Positions 53,762-61,354 of a stretch of DNA of 64,000 nt are shown in pieces. How positions within the stretch are numbered: the stretch's first letter is position 1; every line of letters starts with the position of its first letter. The position numbers and the translations under genes were made by a program. The stretch is from Saccharospirillum sp039982735 (GTDB lineage: Bacteria > Pseudomonadota > Gammaproteobacteria > Pseudomonadales > Natronospirillaceae): NCBI RefSeq assembly GCF_039982735.1, contig NZ_JBDWXV010000017.1:248001-312000 (forward strand), in the 5' to 3' direction. Below the pieces are notes generated by a model. The model was not told the DNA's origin. It did no database searches and saw only the letters and a list, made by a program, of their open reading frames with translations.

Positions 53762-54400
53762 TCAGATTGCGGCAGGCTGATCAGGCCCCGGAGCGGCCGA
53801 TAGGGCCGCAGGCAGGGGAACCTCCAGAAACCGCGCCAGCAGCGCATGGCCATGGTGAGTCAGAATCGATTCCGGGTGGAATTGCACCCCCTCCACCGCC
53901 AGCGAACGGTGCCGAACGCCCATGATCTCCTCGATGGCGCCATCCGGGGTTTCGGTCCAGGCGGTGACTTCCAGGCAATCTGGCAGACCGCGCTGATCGA
54001 TCACCAGCGAATGATAGCGGGTTACCTGAAAGGGGTTTTCAAGACCGGCAAAGACGCCACGCCCGGTGTGGTGTACCCGTGAGGTTTTACCGTGCATCAC
54101 CCGCCCGGCCCGCACAACAGCAGCGCCAAAGACCTGGCCAATGCACTGATGGCCGAGGCACACGCCCAACACCGGCGTTTTCCCGGCAAAATGCTGCACC
54201 GCCGCCATTGAAATACCGGCTTCGTTGGGCGTACAGGGCCCCGGTGAAATCATCAGGGCATCCGGCGCCAGGGCGTCGAGGTCATTTAAAGTGGTGGCAT
54301 CGCTCTGCACCACCAAGACATCGGCGCCGAGCTCTTGCAGGTAGTGCACCAGGTTATAGGTGAAGGAGTCGTGATTATCGATCATGACCACGCGGGGCAT
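53762..54400 (-). CDS. trpG: Anthranilate synthase glutamine amidotransferase subunit
   Basis: 212 residues. Class I amidotransferase signatures are IDNHDSFTYNLVHYLQELGA at the start, ISPGPCTPNEAG, the catalytic Cys in VLGVCLGHQCIGQVFG, and the His-Glu pair in VQFHPESILT. It supplies ammonia to TrpE, and may also serve PabB for folate. trpE is not adjacent, as in pseudomonads. It is the first gene of trpGDC. Confidence 0.94.
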   Translation of the reverse strand: MPRVVMIDNHDSFTYNLVHYLQELGADVLVVQSDATTLNDLDALAPDALMISPGPCTPNEAGISMAAVQHFAGKTPVLGVCLGHQCIGQVFGAAVVRAGRVMHGKTSRVHHTGRGVFAGLENPFQVTRYHSLVIDQRGLPDCLEVTAWTETPDGAIEEIMGVRHRSLAVEGVQFHPESILTHHGHALLARFLEVPLPAALSAAPGPDQPAAI

Positions 54401-54508
54401 TGTTCATTACCTTGTCGTTTCAACAGCAGGGCGACAGTTTGAATCAACACCCGTTAAAATGCATGTCTGTTACCTTTAACTTTCAATCCAGCTCTCAGGA
54501 GAAACCCC

Positions 54509-55321
54509 ATTCAGCGCACGCCCACCCAGCGACTGCTCGACCGCGACTTCTACCGCAATGGCCCCAACCACCGGGGTGATCGCGAGGTCGGCTTTGGCGA
54601 CGTCAAACGCCGTTTCGGGTTGCGCACCGTCACCATTGGCCGCTGGGTCACCAAAGCCGAGCAGGCCAGTACCGCCAACCATTTCTATGACGCGCTCGCC
54701 GACTTGCAGACAATTCTGCACGGCACGGCCGACCTGCTGTCGTTGCGCGGCACCCTGTCGCTCACCTATGGCCGCGGTGGCCAGCCAGGCGTAGCGGCCC
54801 ACTATGAACCGGCCTCACGCACCCTGGCCCTGGCCAAGAACGCTGGGCCGGGCAGCATTGCCCATGAATGGTTTCACGCCCTCGACCACTACCTGGCGGA
54901 CAAGGCCTTTAAAACCGCCACGGCCGGTCGTTTCGCCTCGGCGGCCTGGCTCGCCGACAGCCCGGCCATCGGGCACCCGCTGAACCAGCTGCTGTTCGAT
55001 TGCTACAAGGCCATTCTGCTGAACGACGCGGGCACCGGAACAAGCGAGTTGTTCAAGCGCTCGGTCGAGGCCGACCGCAGCCAGGGCGGCCTGTATTACA
55101 GCCTGCCGGAGGAACTGGCTGCCCGGTCTTTTGAGGCCTTTGTTCAGGATGCCGCCCTTAAGAATCACTTTCTGGTGAAAGGCACCCGGGAGTCGCCCGA
55201 GGCCAAACAAGGTCTCTATCCGCAAGAGGCGCAGAGAGCGCGTATTAATGAGGCGTTTAACCGGTATTTTCAGGCGTTGGGTAATGCACTGGCACGGCAA
55301 GGGAGCCCGACCGGTCAATAA
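54509..55321 (+). CDS. CLCA_X family protein with HExxH-like zinc site (possible ATT start)
   Basis: The homologous frame begins well upstream of the first usual start: the codons from 54509 give QRTPTQRLLDRDFYRNGPNH and match the known N-terminus of the family. No ATG, GTG or TTG lies there; an ATT at 54509 sits seven bases after AGGAG (54497-54501). TTG at 54620 is the next candidate and would lose about 37 conserved residues. Total 270 residues. The motif IAHEWFHALDHYL is a metallopeptidase-like zinc site, and ALAKNAGPGSIAHE and LAARSFEAFVQDAALKNHFL are family stretches. It is divergent from trpG. Substrate unknown. Confidence 0.75.
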   Translation: MQRTPTQRLLDRDFYRNGPNHRGDREVGFGDVKRRFGLRTVTIGRWVTKAEQASTANHFYDALADLQTILHGTADLLSLRGTLSLTYGRGGQPGVAAHYEPASRTLALAKNAGPGSIAHEWFHALDHYLADKAFKTATAGRFASAAWLADSPAIGHPLNQLLFDCYKAILLNDAGTGTSELFKRSVEADRSQGGLYYSLPEELAARSFEAFVQDAALKNHFLVKGTRESPEAKQGLYPQEAQRARINEAFNRYFQALGNALARQGSPTGQ

Positions 55322-55365
55322 AAACGATAATAAAGCAGCCATTGCGGCTGCTTCCGTGGTTGGGC

Positions 55366-55572
55366 TCAGACCCGAACGCTCACGTTCTGACCGAGGTTGC
55401 CAATGGGGTCGGCCGCCTGCCCGGGGTTAATGCTTTGTATCAGTTGCAGGGCAAGATCTGCCTGCAGGTCCGTCGCCTGCTTCAGGACTTTCAAACCGGC
55501 CTCGCCTTTGGCTTCGTTGGTGGCCTGGGCCGTGGAATAGGCAGCCACCGAACCTATGGATCCAACATTCAT
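55366..55572 (-). CDS. YjfB-like putative motility protein
   Basis: 68 residues (MNVGSIGSVAAYSTAQATNE, ending NVSVRV). The N-terminal Met followed by a small-residue segment, and the Leu/Gln-rich helix LKVLKQATDLQADLALQLIQ, match the short YjfB family annotated as putative motility proteins. The role is unknown. It is convergent with the CLCA_X gene. Confidence 0.75.
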   Translation of the reverse strand: MNVGSIGSVAAYSTAQATNEAKGEAGLKVLKQATDLQADLALQLIQSINPGQAADPIGNLGQNVSVRV

Positions 55573-55649
55573 CTGCGGCTCGTCGATTGAGTGTGAGCCT
55601 ACTGCATCGGCCAGATCCTTCGGGACTTAATAGTCGTTTACAGTTTGTT

Positions 55650-56288
55650 TCAGCGCTTCCCCGAATGGGCACCCGCCTGCTTTTGATCAAACAAAACTTT
55701 CACCGGACGAGACAATTTCTCTGGATGCTGCGGCGTGACATCAGAAAAGCATTCATAGATGCGTTGCATATCCGCTTCGAGGTCTTCACTCGGCTCCAGA
55801 ATCAGCGGAAAGGTTACCTGCTTTCTGCGGTAATCGGCCGTTGCCAGCACAATCGGAACACCCGCCTGGCGGGCGATATGGTGAAACCCGGTTTTCCATG
55901 TATCCGCGTTGCTTCGGGTGCCTTCCGGCGTCATCACAATGATGATGCGGTCACGGCTGTTAAATTCGGCCACGGTCTGCCCCACCACGCCGCCAGCTTT
56001 GGAACGGTCGACCGGAATACCGCCCAGCTTCTTCAGCAGCCAACCAAAGGGCCACCTGAACAGGGAGTTCTTGATCATAAACCGGGCGTGCAATGCCAGA
56101 GCGAAACCCGTGGTAAAGCCCAATACGCCATCCCAGTTCGAGGTATGCGGCCCGCCTACGACAATGGCCTTCGGAATGTCCGGAAAGGGTTCCACATACC
56201 AGCCCGTCAGTCGCAACAAACCAATGGCCAGCCGTCGCAACGGCGAGGCACCCGCTGGCACTGCCGTCTCTTTCTTATTGTTTTGCAT
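55650..56288 (-). CDS. 1-acyl-glycerol-phosphate acyltransferase family protein
   Basis: 212 residues from ATG at 56288 (MQNNKKETAVPAG); the longer frame to 56351 is poorly supported. It has the PlsC catalytic motif in VVGGPHTSNWDGVLGF (H-x4-D), a membrane-facing hydrophobic helix near residue 25, and a MTPEGTRSNADTWKTGFHHI block like the EGTR motif. It would move an acyl chain to a lysophospholipid or a related acceptor at the inner membrane. The exact substrate cannot be read. Confidence 0.85.
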   Translation of the reverse strand: MQNNKKETAVPAGASPLRRLAIGLLRLTGWYVEPFPDIPKAIVVGGPHTSNWDGVLGFTTGFALALHARFMIKNSLFRWPFGWLLKKLGGIPVDRSKAGGVVGQTVAEFNSRDRIIIVMTPEGTRSNADTWKTGFHHIARQAGVPIVLATADYRRKQVTFPLILEPSEDLEADMQRIYECFSDVTPQHPEKLSRPVKVLFDQKQAGAHSGKR

Positions 56289-56625
56289 ATCGGTCCTAAT
56301 ATCGTCTACAGCATCAGGCCCGATATTAACCCATACCGGGCACTGACACACAGCCGATATACAAAAGCTATTGCATCGGTCGTTAAAACAAACTTATGGC
56401 AATGACTGACCACTGCTATAACTGGTGTGAGTAGTAAGGCGGTAAGGAAGCCATGACTTATCCGCATCCCCTGATATTGACTGACATGGCTCAGACCGGT
56501 GCTGGCTCCCGGCAGACAGGCTGTAAAGTCGTCGGGTTGAGTGGCCAGTTCACCGAGTCCCGACTAACGTTACACAACCTTATAACCAGAATAACGCAAC
56601 CAAACAGTCACAGACGGAGAGAGTT
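56289..56625 (+). promoter_or_regulatory. katG upstream region
   Basis: 337 bp between the divergent acyltransferase and katG genes. It contains the 58-codon ORF listed separately. I looked for an OxyR box (ATAG-type quadruple half-sites) and found only weak resemblance (GCTATAACTGG near 56414), so OxyR control is likely from biology but not shown here. Confidence 0.4.
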
Positions 56626-56629
56626 ATGA
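56453..56629 (+). CDS. Possible upstream ORF (58 residues) coupled to katG
   Basis: ATG at 56453 follows AAGGAAG by two bases and opens a frame MTYPHPLILTDMAQTGAGSR that ends in TGA at 56627-56629, overlapping the katG ATG (56626-56628) as ATGA. The frame is open for 58 codons; the last third uses rare codons (ATA, AGA), so it may not be a conserved protein. The good ribosome site and exact overlap argue for leader-peptide or coupling function. No domain is recognised. Confidence 0.45.
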   Translation: MTYPHPLILTDMAQTGAGSRQTGCKVVGLSGQFTESRLTLHNLITRITQPNSHRRREL

Positions 56630-58845
56630 CCACGAATCAGACAGAAGCAGCCGGCAAATGCCCGGTGATGCACGGTTCACGCACCAAGATGACCACCGGC
56701 ACCGCCAACATGGACTGGTGGCCGAACCAGTTGAACCTGGCGATCCTGCACCAGCACGCGCCAAAATCTAACCCGTTGGGCGACGACTTCGATTACGCGG
56801 AAGCCTTCAAATCACTCGACTTGCCCGCGGTTAAAAAAGACATCGAAGCCCTGCTGAAAGACTCGCAGGACTGGTGGCCCGCCGACTACGGTCACTACGG
56901 CCCCTTCATGATCCGCATGGCCTGGCACGCCGCCGGCACCTACCGTACGGGCGATGGCCGTGGCGGTGCGGGCACCGGCAACCAGCGATTTGCGCCGCTC
57001 AACAGCTGGCCCGATAACGGCAACCTCGATAAAGCCCGCCGCTTGCTGTGGCCGGTAAAGCAGAAGTACGGCAACAAGCTTTCCTGGGCCGACCTGTTCA
57101 TCCTGACCGGTAACGTCGCGCTCGAATCCATGGGCTTTAAAACCTTTGGTTTCGCCGGCGGCCGCGCCGACATCTTCCAGCCGGAAGAAGACATCTACTG
57201 GGGCGCCGAGAAAGAATGGCTGGCCACCAGCGACAAAGACAACAGCCGCTACACCGGCGACCGGGAACTCGAAAACCCGCTGGCCGCCGTACAAATGGGC
57301 CTGATCTACGTGAACCCGGAAGGCCCCGATGGCAACCCGGACCCACTGGCGTCGGCCAAAGACATTCGGGAAACCTTCGCCCGCATGGCGATGAACGACT
57401 ATGAAACCGTCGCCCTGACCGCCGGTGGCCACACCTTCGGTAAAACCCACGGTGCCGGTGACCCGGATAAAGTCGGTCCCGAACCCGAAGCCGCCCCGAT
57501 CGAGAACATGGGCTTTGGCTGGATCAACAGCCACGGTAAAGGCAAAGGCCGCGACACCACCACCAGCGGCCTGGAAGGCGCCTGGACCCCTACCCCAACC
57601 CAGTGGGACATGAGCTACTTTGATGTCCTGTTCGGGTATGAGTGGGAGCTGTCGAAGAGCCCGGCCGGCGCCCAGCAGTGGGTGGCCAAAGGCCTGAAAG
57701 ACAGCGACAAGGCACCGGACCCGGAAGACGCCTCTACCAAGGTGGGCATCATGATGTCCACCGCCGACATGGCCATGCGCGAAGACCCGGAATACCGGAA
57801 GATTTCGCAGCACTTCCACAAAAACCCGGAAGAGTTCGCCGACGCCTTCGCCCGCGCCTGGTTCAAGCTGACCCACCGCGATATGGGCCCGAAAGCCCGG
57901 TATCTCGGCCCGGAAGTCCCGGCTGAAGACCTGATCTGGCAAGACCCGGTGCCAGCGGTTGACCATGAACTGGTAAACGCCAAAGACATCGCTGACCTGA
58001 AAGGCAAGATTCTGGCGACTGGCCTGTCGGTCTCCGAACTGGTCTACACCGCTTGGTCATCCGCCTCGACCTTCCGCGGTTCCGACATGCGCGGTGGTGC
58101 CAACGGTGCCCGCATCCGCCTGGCTCCCCAGAAAGACTGGGAAGTAAACCAGCCGGATCAGTTGGCCAAGGTGCTCAAAGCGCTGGAAGGCGTGCAAAAA
58201 GCCTTCAACGACCAGTCTGGCAAGAAGCAAGTCTCTCTGGCCGACCTTATTGTGCTGGGTGGCGTTGCCGCTGTTGAAAAAGCGGCGAAAGACGCTGGCC
58301 ACTCGGTGGACGTACCCTTCACACCGGGCCGCACCGACGCCACCGACGACCAAACCGACGTAGAAGCCTTCGACTGGCTGAAACCCGAGGCCGACGGCTT
58401 CCGCAACTACCGTCGTGCAGCGTTCACCGTCTCCGACGAGGAAATGCTGATCGACAAGGCACAGTTGCTGGGCTTGAGCGCACCGGAAATGACGGTACTG
58501 GTCGGTGGCATGCGCGTGATGAACGCCAACTACAAGCAGGCCAAACACGGCGTGCTGACCAAAACACCGGGCAAACTCACCAACGACTTCTTCGTGAACC
58601 TGACCGACATCAACACCGAGTGGAAGCCGGTATCGTCTGAAGCCGACGCGTTCGAAGGTAAGGATCGCAAGAGCGGTGCGGTGAAGTGGACCGGTACGCG
58701 CGTCGACCTGATCTTTGGCTCCAACTCCCAGTTGCGCGCCATTGCTGAAGTCTATGCCCAGAACGACTCGAAAGAGCGGTTTGTGAAAGACTTTGTTGCT
58801 GCCTGGACCAAGGTGATGGACGCTGATCGGTTCGATCTGGCGTAA
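56626..58845 (+). CDS. katG: Catalase-peroxidase KatG
   Basis: 739 residues, with GGAGAGAG just before the ATG. The distal haem site is RMAWHAAGTYRTGDGRGGAG (Arg, Trp, His). The Met-Tyr-Trp adduct residues are present: Trp in RMAWH, Tyr in GLIYVNPEGPDGNPDP, Met in RMAMNDYETVAL. The proximal His is in TAGGHTFGKTHGAGDPD. The C-terminal half is the degenerate duplicated domain. It removes peroxide and activates some prodrugs in other bacteria. It is a classic OxyR target, and oxyR is in the same window. An intrinsic terminator follows. Confidence 0.98.
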   Translation: MTTNQTEAAGKCPVMHGSRTKMTTGTANMDWWPNQLNLAILHQHAPKSNPLGDDFDYAEAFKSLDLPAVKKDIEALLKDSQDWWPADYGHYGPFMIRMAWHAAGTYRTGDGRGGAGTGNQRFAPLNSWPDNGNLDKARRLLWPVKQKYGNKLSWADLFILTGNVALESMGFKTFGFAGGRADIFQPEEDIYWGAEKEWLATSDKDNSRYTGDRELENPLAAVQMGLIYVNPEGPDGNPDPLASAKDIRETFARMAMNDYETVALTAGGHTFGKTHGAGDPDKVGPEPEAAPIENMGFGWINSHGKGKGRDTTTSGLEGAWTPTPTQWDMSYFDVLFGYEWELSKSPAGAQQWVAKGLKDSDKAPDPEDASTKVGIMMSTADMAMREDPEYRKISQHFHKNPEEFADAFARAWFKLTHRDMGPKARYLGPEVPAEDLIWQDPVPAVDHELVNAKDIADLKGKILATGLSVSELVYTAWSSASTFRGSDMRGGANGARIRLAPQKDWEVNQPDQLAKVLKALEGVQKAFNDQSGKKQVSLADLIVLGGVAAVEKAAKDAGHSVDVPFTPGRTDATDDQTDVEAFDWLKPEADGFRNYRRAAFTVSDEEMLIDKAQLLGLSAPEMTVLVGGMRVMNANYKQAKHGVLTKTPGKLTNDFFVNLTDINTEWKPVSSEADAFEGKDRKSGAVKWTGTRVDLIFGSNSQLRAIAEVYAQNDSKERFVKDFVAAWTKVMDADRFDLA

Positions 58846-58867
58846 TAAGCACTAGGCTGTAAAAACA

Positions 58868-58904
58868 AAGGCCGGATGCACTAACAAGGCATCCGGCCTT
58901 TTTT
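58868..58904 (+). terminator. Intrinsic terminator of katG
   Basis: AAGGCCGGATGC pairs with GCATCCGGCCTT around a 9-nt loop, followed by TTTTT. It lies 22 bp after the katG stop. Confidence 0.92.
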
Positions 58905-58952
58905 ATGAACGGCAGAAAGCAAACCAACCACAGAACTCCCCCAACTAACCGC

Positions 58953-58990
58953 TCCCTCTCCCATCCCATGGGAGAGGGCTGGGGAGAGGG
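58953..58990. repeat. REP-like hairpin at the edge of the AT-rich island
   Basis: CCCTCTCCCAT and ATGGGAGAGGG form a perfect 11-bp stem with a 3-nt loop, followed by GGGGAGAGGGC. Hairpins of this CCCTCTCCC type are scattered in many bacterial genomes as REP-like elements. It marks the point where composition shifts from GC-rich core to AT-rich sequence. Confidence 0.55.
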
Positions 58991-59619
58991 CACGCTTCTG
59001 GATTTCAAACATATCATTCAGCCACAAAACCCACCCTACCTACCCCCTTTCAATCAAAAGCGGACACATCTGACACCTACTCAAAATAAGTTCTTGCCAA
59101 CCCTGTCACAGAGTGAGAAGGTGAAAATACAACGTATTTTGCTTTGGTGTGCCCTGTAACCGGGCGGGCGGTAGCGAGTCTGGTCGATTTATATTCGGCA
59201 ATTTACTATTAATGCCAGCCACCCAACCCCTTCTGATTGATCTGGTTGGTTGTGTACTTGTGGTTGCTACTTATGCTACAGAAGTGCTGTGAGAAGCACT
59301 ATCAGGTAGCGACAGTGCAACTTATACAGGATATCACCGTGGATACGTTACAAATATGCCGGAATATCCTGGATAGTCAGCGTATTTATCGGTTTGTTAG
59401 GGGTTGTGAAGCGTTTGTTCTGAAGTCGAAATTTAATGCTGAACGGTTCTGAAATGAGGGTTAACAGTGCTTTGGATCAGCATGGGCTTTTAAAATATCC
59501 TTGGATCATGTGCAAGGTTCCACAAGAACAAACTGTTACATTTCACTGCAGGTTTTGGCAGAGTTGCCAAAGGGAGTAAGGGGAAAAGATGTTATTGGTT
59601 CATATAATGGGAAAGCCAA
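58991..59619. other. AT-rich intergenic stretch before the ABC-3C-like cassette
   Basis: About 630 bp with no credible gene. A 71-residue frame at 59237-59452 starts at TTG, has a short hydrophobic N-terminus (MIWLVVYLWLLLMLQ) and no recognised domain; I treat it as doubtful. TATAAT at 59603-59608 lies only 11 bases before the hydrolase ATG and has no good -35, so the promoter of the cassette is not resolved. Confidence 0.45.
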
Positions 59620-60852
59620 ATGATTGAATTCATTTCTCAGCAAAATAAAAAGAACCTAATCCTATTTGTTCATGGATTTTGCGGAGGAGAAGCGACCTGG
59701 CGGAATGGGGAGGCACGCTCCTTCCCTGAATTATTTTCCGATGATTTAGAAATATCAGAAAATTATGACATAGCCCACTTTTCATACTTCACCAAGTTAC
59801 TAAACCTTTTCGCCAAGGCGGGCAAGGTTTCTACGCTTGTTAAGCGTATTTTCAGAACTTCACACGGAAAACTGGCCAATAATATAAGCATTGAGGAAAT
59901 CGGAAACTTACTTAGAACTGAAACCCGATTCAAACTACAAACATACGACAATATTATCGTTGTTGCTCATAGTATGGGTGGATTGGTAACCAAAAGTGCT
60001 ATTACAAAAGATATTGAAGAAAAGACACCATCAAAGATTAAGCTCTTTATCTCTTTGGCTGTACCCCACCAAGGAGCAGAGGCAGCAACTTTTGGCAAAT
60101 TGATAAGTGACAACCTTCAGATAGAAGGACTTTCACCACTCAATGATTTTATTCACAAGATAAATGATGAATGGCTAAAAACCAGCTTAAGGCCAGCCAC
60201 AAAGTATTTCTACGGCGTGCATGATTTGGTTGTCAAAAAAACAAGCGCCGTTCCGATAGATAATGAAAAATCGGATGCAATATCAGTAGATGAAGATCAC
60301 ACCAGCATTACGAAACCCGAGGACCCCGCCAGCACGATCGTTATGGCCGTCAAACAATTAATATTAGATTTTGAAAAGAATGATCCTGGCATATCAGCAC
60401 TCGAACTCAAACAGCTTGAAGATGAAACGGACTTTGACAATGAACTGTTTGTCTTAAAATTAATCTCTGCCGATATACACAACACGACAATAAGAGAGGC
60501 CAAGGAGGCGTTTTTAAATGCAGAGTATATTAGGAAAATATTTAGTAGCGCTTCGGACCAAAAGCGACTGGCTGAATTATATAAAAAAATACGCAAGGTT
60601 TATCAGAATAGTTACACAAAATATATTCATGATGGCATCCCAAATTCTGGATTATTGTTGGCGGATGTACATGAAAAAATCATCAAAGAAGATAAGAATT
60701 TTTTAGACACGTTTATTCTATTTATAAACGCCATCCACAAACAAGGAATGCTCCACCAACTCGCCAACTCAAAAGATGAAAATATTTGGTGGGTAAAAGA
60801 CGGGTCAATAGACTCACTTAGAGATCTCTTAGCGGAGGGTAAAGGTGAATAA
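59620..60852 (+). CDS. Alpha/beta hydrolase with C-terminal extension; predicted ABC-3C effector
   Basis: 410 residues. The hydrolase core has the oxyanion strand LILFVHGFCGGEATW (13-27), the nucleophile elbow VVAHSMGGLV (S118), VPHQGAEA near 149-156 as in PGAP1/DUF676-like lipases, and candidate acid and base in GVHDLVV (D202) and DEDHTSI (H227). Residues about 260-410 form a separate helical domain without a match I can name, in the place of the C-terminal domains that tether ABC-3C effectors. No signal peptide. It overlaps the next gene by eight bases. Function as a lipid- or ester-cleaving toxin is inference. Confidence 0.8.
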   Translation: MIEFISQQNKKNLILFVHGFCGGEATWRNGEARSFPELFSDDLEISENYDIAHFSYFTKLLNLFAKAGKVSTLVKRIFRTSHGKLANNISIEEIGNLLRTETRFKLQTYDNIIVVAHSMGGLVTKSAITKDIEEKTPSKIKLFISLAVPHQGAEAATFGKLISDNLQIEGLSPLNDFIHKINDEWLKTSLRPATKYFYGVHDLVVKKTSAVPIDNEKSDAISVDEDHTSITKPEDPASTIVMAVKQLILDFEKNDPGISALELKQLEDETDFDNELFVLKLISADIHNTTIREAKEAFLNAEYIRKIFSSASDQKRLAELYKKIRKVYQNSYTKYIHDGIPNSGLLLADVHEKIIKEDKNFLDTFILFINAIHKQGMLHQLANSKDENIWWVKDGSIDSLRDLLAEGKGE

Positions 60853-61354
60853 ACTTCCATATATCCAGCCAGAACGAGAGCTGCACTATAACTTAGGCAT
60901 ACTTCTCTTGATACTTGGGAGCCTTGCACAAACCTCCAGAAACAAGAAAGTACTAACTATTGACAAGATACAATCGTTCTACTTCCTAGTCACTAAACCT
61001 GCCTTCTTGAACAAAGTTCTAATGTTGGCAAACAAGCGCCAAATCGCCATTGATGATGTTGACTATTACACCGTGGACACACTTTCTGCAAATGTCGACG
61101 AGCTCTTTGATCGTGAGCGACTTTTGATCATGTTGAAAATACTTTCATCTAAAAAATATTTGTCGCCTGAATATTCCAACTCAGAAGGATTTTTGTTTGA
61201 CCTGACAGATACCGGGAAATCTATCGCAAGCAAATTAGAGAGTGGGTACTTCCGAAAGATAAAACTGTTTATCGAACAACTTTCGTCGCTTCAATCGCAG
61301 AGCCCTAGCAAACTCAATGGGTATATAAATACAGTATTAAAGCAGGGAATATAA
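60845..61354 (+). CDS. Predicted ABC-3C middle component
   Basis: 169 residues, GTG start at 60845 with GGAGG five bases upstream and an eight-base overlap with the hydrolase gene. It is mostly helical: ELHYNLGILLLILGSLAQTS, then ERLLIMLKILSSKKYL and FDLTDTGKSIASKLESGYFR, the last part resembling a winged-helix turn. It has no enzyme motif. Small helical proteins encoded between an effector and an ABC ATPase are the middle components of ABC-3C systems. The assignment rests on position, size and fold style. Confidence 0.7.
   Translation: MNKLPYIQPERELHYNLGILLLILGSLAQTSRNKKVLTIDKIQSFYFLVTKPAFLNKVLMLANKRQIAIDDVDYYTVDTLSANVDELFDRERLLIMLKILSSKKYLSPEYSNSEGFLFDLTDTGKSIASKLESGYFRKIKLFIEQLSSLQSQSPSKLNGYINTVLKQGI

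Noticed and set aside
56812..57966. 384-codon open frame antisense to katG
   Set aside because: Valine/glycine-rich shadow translation typical of high-GC antisense frames.
59237..59452. 71-residue ORF upstream of the hydrolase gene
   Set aside because: TTG start, no ribosome site, no domain, AT-rich background makes it likely chance.
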